DNA of 18,912 nucleotides, taken from positions 1 through 18,912 of the forward strand of contig JAEYNH010000197.1 of NCBI GenBank assembly GCA_023412655.1, in the 5' to 3' direction. Position 1 is the first letter of the stretch, and each line of letters starts with the position of its first letter. A program made the position numbers and the translations under genes. Shown here in pieces: positions 14,028 to 18,912 of the stretch. Under the pieces are notes generated by a model. That model was not told the origin of the DNA. It did not search any database and worked only from the letters and a program-made list of their open reading frames with translations. The DNA is from Pseudomonadota bacterium. Its GTDB lineage: Bacteria > Pseudomonadota > Alphaproteobacteria > Caulobacterales > Caulobacteraceae.

Positions 14028-16328
14028 CTAGAAGTCGTAACCGACGCGCACCCCGATGGTGCGCGGCCGCTGCTCGGCGTATCGGCTGGACAGGAAAGCC
14101 TCCGGGTGCACGTAGGTGATCTTGCGGCTGTTGAAGAGGTTTTCGACGTAGGCTCCCACGGTCCAGCTGTCGAAGGCCACGGCGAAGGTTGCGTTCACAT
14201 TGGTGAAGGCCTGGGTGTAGTCGTAGGTGGGCTGCAGCACGCCGGGTTGTCCCGGGATGTACGGGAAGAGACCCGGATAACGGCCCACGTGCTGGACCGT
14301 CGCCGACAGGTTGGCGCGTGCCTCCTGCGTCAGGTCGAAGCCGTAGTTGACGTAGGCCGCCCCCTGGAACCGCGGCGACGCCAGCCGCACCCCCTCGCCT
14401 GCGCCCGAGATGGCCGCCTCCGTCGGGGTCAGCTTCTTCACCTCGGCCTCATTGAAGGACCCGTTCGCGCCCAGGGTCAGGCCCTCGAACGGCAAGGCGA
14501 CGATCTCGAACTCAAGACCCCGGCTGTAGGCGGAGCCGATATTGGTCGCGAACTGCACCGAATCCGAGACGCGATTGGCCTGCACCTGGATGTTCTTCCA
14601 GTCGATCCAGTAGGCGGCGAGGTTGGTGGTCAGCCGTCCGCCCAGCCAGCGTCCCTTCAGGCCGATTTCGTAGTTGGTCAGGTCGTCCGAATCCGCCCCG
14701 GCGGGGATGATGATGTCGTTCGGGTTCACCACGCTGGGCCGCCCGGCGAAGCCGTTCACGATTGGCGTCCGGAAGCCCGTCGACACCGTCGCGTAGGTGG
14801 TGATGGCCGAGGAGGGCTTGTACGAGACGCTGAGCTTGTAGGACGGGCCGGTTTCCTTGGCCTTCAAGCCGGTGACCGGTGCGATCTGCGTGACCACCAG
14901 CGGCCCCGCATAGGCTGGGGTCAGCGCGGCCGCGAGATAGTTGCTGTTGTAGCCGCCTTCCACGAAGGACTGGGCCTTGAAGCCGCCGTAGCGCAGGCCG
15001 CCGGTCACCCAGAACTGCTCGTTGAAGCGATAGGTAACCTCGCCGAAGCCGGCCAACTCCTCGGAGTTCGTGTGGTTGTACTGGCGCTGGTAATATTCGT
15101 CCGGCAGGCCCGTGAACCCGCGGAAGGCCAGGTAGTCGGCCCGGGAGCGGTAGTTGTAGTCAACGTCCAACCGACGATCGAGGTAGAAGCCGCCGATCAC
15201 CCAGTCCCAGTCGCCGCCGGGATCTGACGCCAACCGCAGCTCCTGGACGAAGGTGTCCATGTAGGCGTCGGCGTCCAGGGCGAACGCGATGCTCCGCAAA
15301 GCGGGCGTGGCGCCAGGGGGCAAGAAGGTGCCGGCCAGGTCCACATAGAATTTCTGGTCGAACTTCGAGAACGTGCTCGAGCTGGTGAGCTCGGCGCCGT
15401 CGAACTGGTGCTCGAGAGTCGCATTGTAGTTGGTCAGCCACCCCTGGAAGAGGTCCGGCGCGTCCGAATAGCGGGTGTCGTGAACCCGCCGGCCGTTCAC
15501 CACCGGCGTAACCGTGGACGAATCGCGGGGCTTGCTGACCTCGCGCGAGACCAGCAGCTTGATCGAGGTTCGGTCGGTGGGCTCCCACAGCAGCGCCACG
15601 CGGCCGCCCCAGGCGTCCAGGTCGTTCGAGTTCGTCCGGGCCGCCAGGCCGAGGTTGTCGATGTAGCCTTCCTCGTTGCGGAGGAAGCCCACCGCCCGGA
15701 TGGCCAGCTTGTCCTCGACGAGCGGCATGTTGATCATGCCGTTGTAGCGCTGGCGCAGACTGTCCGAGCCGGTCACGCCCACGTCCGCCAGCACCGAGGC
15801 CTCGAACTCGCGGGTGTTCGGCCGCTTGGTGAGGATGCGCAGCGCGCCCGATAGCGAACCCGAGCCGAACAGCGTCCCCTGCGGCCCGCGCAGGAACTCC
15901 ACGCGCTCCACGTCGAACAGGTTGGGATCCAGCACCGTGGTGTTGCCGATGGTCGAGATCGGCAGTTCGTCGATGTAGACGGCCACCGTGCTCTGCAGGT
16001 TGGCGCCATAGCCGTTGGTGGCGATGCCTCGGGCGGTGAAGTTGTTGAAGTTGGCCGACGGGCGGTTCAGCACCACGCCGGGCGTCTCCACGGCCAGGCC
16101 CTCGTAGCCGACGATACCCTTGGCGGTCAGGGCCTCCTGAGAATAGGCCGTCACGCTCAGCGGTACGTCCTGCAGGCGTTCGGCCCGGCGGGTGGCGGTG
16201 ACGATCACCTCGCCCACATCCGTGGTGGCGCGGGGTTGCGGAGCGGTCTGAGCCATCGCCGGCGTAGCGGCGAGCAGGGTCCCGGCCGCGCCAAACGCGC
16301 ACGCCGACCCGAGTAGAAGCGCCTTCAT
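14028..16328 (-). CDS. TonB-dependent outer-membrane receptor
   Basis: This is a 766-residue outer-membrane receptor and the first gene of the operon. It has a signal peptide ending AMA-Q (24-27) and a TonB-box-like EVIVTATRR (40-48). A plug domain shows TARGIATNGYG (98-108), VAVYIDELP (115-123) and VERVEFLRGPQGTLFGSG (140-157), followed by a long 22-strand-type barrel. The C-terminus is IGVRVGYDF, with the terminal Phe recognised by the barrel assembly machinery. The start at 16326-16328 was chosen over the longer frame (to 16385) because it gives a normal signal peptide behind a purine-rich GGAGGGAAGGG. No FecA-type N-terminal signalling domain is present, so regulation through an anti-sigma factor is unlikely; a candidate TetR operator and a good promoter lie upstream. 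This subclass often imports non-siderophore organics, but the substrate is not known. Confidence 0.92.
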   Translation of the reverse strand: MKALLLGSACAFGAAGTLLAATPAMAQTAPQPRATTDVGEVIVTATRRAERLQDVPLSVTAYSQEALTAKGIVGYEGLAVETPGVVLNRPSANFNNFTARGIATNGYGANLQSTVAVYIDELPISTIGNTTVLDPNLFDVERVEFLRGPQGTLFGSGSLSGALRILTKRPNTREFEASVLADVGVTGSDSLRQRYNGMINMPLVEDKLAIRAVGFLRNEEGYIDNLGLAARTNSNDLDAWGGRVALLWEPTDRTSIKLLVSREVSKPRDSSTVTPVVNGRRVHDTRYSDAPDLFQGWLTNYNATLEHQFDGAELTSSSTFSKFDQKFYVDLAGTFLPPGATPALRSIAFALDADAYMDTFVQELRLASDPGGDWDWVIGGFYLDRRLDVDYNYRSRADYLAFRGFTGLPDEYYQRQYNHTNSEELAGFGEVTYRFNEQFWVTGGLRYGGFKAQSFVEGGYNSNYLAAALTPAYAGPLVVTQIAPVTGLKAKETGPSYKLSVSYKPSSAITTYATVSTGFRTPIVNGFAGRPSVVNPNDIIIPAGADSDDLTNYEIGLKGRWLGGRLTTNLAAYWIDWKNIQVQANRVSDSVQFATNIGSAYSRGLEFEIVALPFEGLTLGANGSFNEAEVKKLTPTEAAISGAGEGVRLASPRFQGAAYVNYGFDLTQEARANLSATVQHVGRYPGLFPYIPGQPGVLQPTYDYTQAFTNVNATFAVAFDSWTVGAYVENLFNSRKITYVHPEAFLSSRYAEQRPRTIGVRVGYDF

Positions 16329-16388
16329 CTTACCCTTCCCTCCCTTCAGCCGGTCATTGGCGCCGGCTGCTTTCGATAACGCCACGAT

Positions 16389-16413
16389 GCGATAGCTCGA
16401 CCTCGCAAGTCAA
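16389..16413 (-). promoter_or_regulatory. Candidate promoter of the receptor-to-tetR operon
   Basis: On the minus strand TTGACTT (16413-16407) and GCTATCGC (16396-16389) are 10 bases apart and match the Caulobacter consensus TTGACGS-N10-14-GCTANAWC at 5 of 7 and about 6 of 8 positions. A transcript starting near 16382 would have a leader of about 54 nt before the receptor ATG. The palindrome O2 abuts the -35 element. Confidence 0.55.
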
Positions 16414-16437
16414 CACTCACTATCGCGTGTGTGAATA
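16414..16437. promoter_or_regulatory. Candidate TetR operator O2, upstream of the receptor gene
   Basis: This 24-bp imperfect palindrome, CACTCAC-N10-GTGAATA, has arms at 16414-16420 and 16431-16437 that pair at 5 of 7 positions. It shares arm length, spacer length and 16 of 24 plus-strand bases with O1 at 8675-8698. It lies directly next to the -35 element of the operon promoter. Between here and the tRNA (16438-16527) I see no further feature. Confidence 0.6.
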
Positions 16438-16521
16438 TACGAACGCGGCGAATTTGATATCAGGACGAGCCGGCGCGCCGACCCTGGGAAGGGATGTTCC
16501 GAGATGTGGGGAAGCGCGAAA

Positions 16522-16611
16522 CGACCGTGGTAGCTGGGGGCGGGCTCGAACCGCCGACCTGTGGGTTATGAATCCACCGCTCTAACCAGCTGAGCTACCC
16601 AGCCACGGTCG
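16522..16611. repeat. Leader-trailer inverted repeat around the tRNA
   Basis: CGACCGTGG (16522-16530) and CCACGGTCG (16603-16611) are exact reverse complements that flank, and just enter, the tRNA gene. In the precursor RNA the 5' leader and 3' trailer could pair and continue the acceptor stem. On the minus strand the trailer then reads TTTCGCGC, a short T-run that may help termination. Confidence 0.6.
16528..16604 (-). tRNA. tRNA-Met (anticodon CAT)
   Basis: This is a complete 77-nt cloverleaf with encoded CCA. The acceptor arms are GGCTGGG and CCCAGCT (a G1-T72 wobble), the D-arm is GCTC/GAGC, the anticodon loop is TTCATAA with anticodon CAT, and the T-arm is GGCGG/CCGCC with loop TTCGAGC and discriminator A73. 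The anticodon stem GTGGA/CCCAC has one A31-C39 mismatch. The acceptor start GGCT and A73 fit elongator tRNA-Met better than tRNA-Ile2 with a lysidine-modified CAT. The 1-72 wobble pair and the absence of a three-G-C run in the anticodon stem argue against the initiator tRNA. Confidence 0.93.
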
Positions 16612-16628
16612 CCTCAAGCGAGGTGGGG

Positions 16629-16657
16629 CTTATAGGGGTTCGCCTTCGCCGCTTCAA
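16629..16657 (-). promoter_or_regulatory. Promoter of the tRNA-Met gene
   Basis: On the minus strand TTGAAGC (16657-16651) and CCTATAAG (16636-16629) lie 14 bases apart, matching the Caulobacter housekeeping consensus at 6 of 7 and 6 of 8 positions. A start near 16622 would leave a leader of about 18 nt before the mature tRNA. The -35 region overlaps a 10-bp palindrome, CAAGCGCTTG (16655-16664). Confidence 0.6.
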
Positions 16658-16700
16658 GCGCTTGGGCTTAAGCGATTTGCACACTAGGGTCGCGGCCGCG

Positions 16701-17741
16701 ATGAGCGTCCTCCACCTCCTGGGTACGGCCGGCGACGGCGGGGCCGAAACCTACTTCGTCAGCCTCGTGGAGGCGCTGGCCCGGGCGGGCGTCCCGCAGG
16801 CGGCCGCGATCCGCCGCCATCCCGACCGCGAGGCCCGGCTGAAGGCGGCGGGCGTGCCGGTCCGCGCCCTGCCCTTCGGCGGTCCCCTCGACGTCATCAC
16901 CCGCCCCGCAGTGGCGGGGTTCGCCTCGGTGCAGGGGGCGAAGGTGGCCCTGGCCTGGATGAACCGCGCCGCCCGCCACACCCCCCGCGGACCCGCCAAT
17001 GGCGGCTGGGCGCGGATCGGCCGGCTCGGCGGCTACTACAACCTCAAATACTATCGGAACTTCGACCACCTGGTGGCCAACACCGAGGACATCGCCGACT
17101 GGATCGTGGGCCAGGGATGGCCGGCCGGGAAAGTCAGCTGCATCCCCAATTTCGCCGCCGCTCCCAGCGACGTGCCGGCCCTCGATCGGGCGAGCCTGAA
17201 CACCCCCGCCGACGCGCCCCTGCTGCTCGGGATGGGCCGGCTGCACGAATCAAAGGCCCACGACGTTTCCCTCCACGCGCTGACGCGCCTGCCCGGCGCC
17301 TATCTTTGGATCGCCGGCGCCGGCCCGCTGGAGGCCAAGCTGCACGGCATGGCCGCCGCCCTTGGCGTGAGCGATCGCGTCCGGTTCCTGGGCTGGCGCA
17401 CCGATCCCTCGGCCCTGTACCGCGCCGCGGACGTCTGCGTGTTCCCGTCCCGCTACGAGCCGCTGGGCAATGTGGTGATCCAGGCCTGGGCCCACGGCCT
17501 ACCTGTCGTCGCCGCCGAATCGCAGGGCCCCCGCTCCCTGATCACGCCCGGCAAGGACGGGCTCCTCGTGCCGGTGGATGACCCGGAAGCGCTGGCGGAA
17601 GGCGTGCGCCAGGTCCTGGGCGATTCGGTGCTGGCCTCGCGACTGACGCGTAACGGGGAACAGCGCGTGGAGGCCGACTTCTCCGAGGCCGCTGTGGTGG
17701 CGCGCTGGAAACGCCTGTTCGCCGACTTTGGAGAGCCCTGA
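16701..17741 (+). CDS. Glycosyltransferase, GT4-like (GT-B fold)
   Basis: This is a 346-residue cytoplasmic or membrane-associated transferase that moves a sugar from a nucleotide donor to an envelope glycan or lipid. The N-terminal half starts VLHLLGTAGDGGAETYF (3-19) with the glycine-rich acceptor loop. The C-terminal donor domain has LLLGMGRLHESKAHD (174-188), WIAGAGPLEAKL (203-214), VRFLGWRTD (227-235) and VFPSRYEPLGNVVIQAWAHG (247-266). The family E-x7-E motif reads Glu253-x7-Gln261, so the second acid is replaced. The frame opens at 16623, but the ATG at 16701 fits the family N-terminus, and the earlier start would lie over the tRNA promoter. Its stop overlaps the asparagine synthetase start by one base (TGATG). 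The pair suggests a surface-polysaccharide role, which is inference. Confidence 0.86.
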   Translation: MSVLHLLGTAGDGGAETYFVSLVEALARAGVPQAAAIRRHPDREARLKAAGVPVRALPFGGPLDVITRPAVAGFASVQGAKVALAWMNRAARHTPRGPANGGWARIGRLGGYYNLKYYRNFDHLVANTEDIADWIVGQGWPAGKVSCIPNFAAAPSDVPALDRASLNTPADAPLLLGMGRLHESKAHDVSLHALTRLPGAYLWIAGAGPLEAKLHGMAAALGVSDRVRFLGWRTDPSALYRAADVCVFPSRYEPLGNVVIQAWAHGLPVVAAESQGPRSLITPGKDGLLVPVDDPEALAEGVRQVLGDSVLASRLTRNGEQRVEADFSEAAVVARWKRLFADFGEP

Positions 17742-18912
17742 TGTGCGGCATCGCCGGCCAGCTCGGCGGCCAGGCCGCGGCCCGCGAAGATGCGGCGCGG
17801 GGCATGATCCAGGCCCTGGAGCACCGTGGGCCTGACGGGGTGCGGGTCGAGCCGGTGACCGGCGCAGCCCTGGCCCATGCGCGGCTGTCGGTCATCGACC
17901 TCGAGGGCGGCTGGCAGCCGCTGCACGCCGCGGGCGGAACGGTGATCGGCAATGGCGAGATCTACAACTATGTGGAGCTGGCCCGGGACCACGGCCTCAA
18001 GGACCGGCTTGCCACCGGCTCGGACTTCGAGCCCCTGCTGCACCTCTACGCCGAGCGCGGCGAGGCGGCGTTCGACGAGCTGCGCGGCATGTACGCCCTG
18101 TGCCTGATCGGCGAGGACGGGCGCGCCTTCCTGGCCCGCGACCCGTTCGGCATCAAGCCGCTGTACATCATGCAACACGACGAGGGCCTGGCCTTCGCCT
18201 CGGAGCCGCGGGCCTTCTTCGCCGCCGGCCTGATGCGCCCGGAGCTGGACGAAGCGGCCGCCCGGGAGCTGCTGGACTTCAACTACACGGTCGGCGAGCG
18301 CACACCGTTCCAAGGCCTGCGCCGCCTTGCGCCCGGCGAGGTGGTGGAGGTCCGTGACGGCCGCATCGTGGGCGGCTGGCGGCGGAGCTGCCGCAGCCCG
18401 GCGGCCAAGGCCGAGGACGGCGATCTGCTGCGCCAGCTGGACGCGGTGCTCGAGGACAGCGTCCGCGTCCACCAGCGCTCGGACGTGCCCTACGGCCTGT
18501 TCCTGTCGGGCGGGATCGACTCGGCGACCATCGCCACGCTGATGAGCCGGCTGAACGAGCGGCCGGTGACCGCCTATACCTGCGCCTTCGACGTGGACGG
18601 GGCCGCCGACGAGCGAGGGCAGGCCGAAGCGGTGGCCACGGCCCTGGGGCTCGACTGGCGGGAGACGCGGTTCGGGGAAGCGGACTTCTGGCGCATCCTG
18701 CCCCAGGTCGCCTGGGCGCTGGACGATCCCACCGCCGACTATGCCGTCCTGCCCACCTACAAGCTGGCCGAGGCGGCCAAGGGCACGCTGACCGTGGTGC
18801 TCACCGGCGAGGGCGGCGACGAGCTGTTCGCCGGCTACGGCCGCTACCGCCGGGCCCTGCGCCCGGCCTGGCTGGGCGGCCGTCCGGCCGAGCCGCGTGG
18901 CGCGGACCCGGC
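17741..18912 (+). CDS. asnB: Asparagine synthetase (glutamine-hydrolysing), partial at right edge
   Basis: The frame is open from the ATG at 17741 to the end of the window (390 residues and part of a codon) with no stop. Cys2 right after the initiator Met is the glutaminase nucleophile, with HRGPDG (28-33), NGEIYN (71-76) and ARDPFGIKPLY (132-142) in the N-terminal Ntn domain. The synthetase domain has the PP-loop SGGIDS (256-261) and GEGGDELFAGY (356-366). The enzyme makes an aspartyl-adenylate and amidates it with ammonia from glutamine. Full family members are roughly 550-650 residues, so about a third is missing. It overlaps the glycosyltransferase stop by one base. AsnB paralogues beside glycosyltransferases may amidate sugars or peptides instead of making asparagine, so the substrate is open. 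Confidence 0.9.
   Translation, partial: MCGIAGQLGGQAAAREDAARGMIQALEHRGPDGVRVEPVTGAALAHARLSVIDLEGGWQPLHAAGGTVIGNGEIYNYVELARDHGLKDRLATGSDFEPLLHLYAERGEAAFDELRGMYALCLIGEDGRAFLARDPFGIKPLYIMQHDEGLAFASEPRAFFAAGLMRPELDEAAARELLDFNYTVGERTPFQGLRRLAPGEVVEVRDGRIVGGWRRSCRSPAAKAEDGDLLRQLDAVLEDSVRVHQRSDVPYGLFLSGGIDSATIATLMSRLNERPVTAYTCAFDVDGAADERGQAEAVATALGLDWRETRFGEADFWRILPQVAWALDDPTADYAVLPTYKLAEAAKGTLTVVLTGEGGDELFAGYGRYRRALRPAWLGGRPAEPRGADP

Noticed and set aside
16528..16604. tRNA-Met as an attachment site of an integrated element
   Set aside because: No integrase, no direct repeat of the tRNA end and no change in base composition is visible on either side within the window.
16623..16700. Earlier start for the glycosyltransferase at a GTG
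   Set aside because: It would place coding sequence over the tRNA promoter and add a basic stretch not seen in the family; the ATG at 16701 fits.

Overview
The window is about 19 kb of very GC-rich, tightly packed bacterial chromosome. I read it as an alphaproteobacterium of the Caulobacterales (Caulobacter/Phenylobacterium-like). This is an inference from four things: an ftsEX cluster divergent from an MJ0042 zinc-ribbon gene, a Tat-exported glucose-fructose-oxidoreductase-like enzyme, a TonB-dependent receptor locus, and promoter-like elements close to the Caulobacter housekeeping pattern TTGACGS-N10-14-GCTANAWC. I saw no transposon, CRISPR array or phage gene, and no gene-free stretch over 300 bases. 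The two largest gaps, 6732-6944 and 16329-16527, hold regulatory structure described below.

Positions 1-3279 form a cell-envelope and division block. A partial zinc-ribbon gene on the minus strand faces a plus-strand run of ftsE, ftsX, a YdcF/DUF218 gene and a plsC-type acyltransferase, overlapping or nearly so. Positions 3287-6731 hold housekeeping or accessory genes: a ChaC-type gamma-glutamylcyclotransferase (minus strand), a DUF2125 membrane-anchored protein, a periplasmic Gfo/Idh/MocA oxidoreductase and a small SAM methyltransferase. Positions 6732-7757 are a self-contained unit for a probably abundant outer-membrane protein, with a leader rich in inverted repeats and a strong intrinsic terminator.

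Positions 7759-16437 are the most interesting part: a minus-strand locus for uptake and activation of an ester-type substrate. In transcription order it encodes a TonB-dependent receptor, an MFS transporter, a secreted type-B carboxylesterase, an acyl-CoA synthetase and a TetR-family regulator, followed after a 101-bp gap by an SDR resembling the dehydrogenase module of multifunctional beta-oxidation enzyme type 2. The first four genes are separated by 3 bp or overlap by 4 bp. Two 24-bp imperfect palindromes of the same form (TATTCAC-N10-GTGAATA) lie at the two candidate promoters of this locus, one before the receptor gene and one between tetR and the SDR gene. They are good candidates for operators of the locus's own TetR protein. 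A working model, by inference, is outer-membrane import of an ester, periplasmic hydrolysis, inner-membrane transport of the acid, CoA activation and 3-hydroxyacyl-CoA-type oxidation, induced when a ligand releases TetR. The natural substrate cannot be read from sequence.

Positions 16522-18912 hold a minus-strand tRNA-Met(CAT) gene with its own promoter. Divergent from it are a family-4-like glycosyltransferase and an overlapping glutamine-hydrolysing asparagine synthetase, which runs off the right edge.
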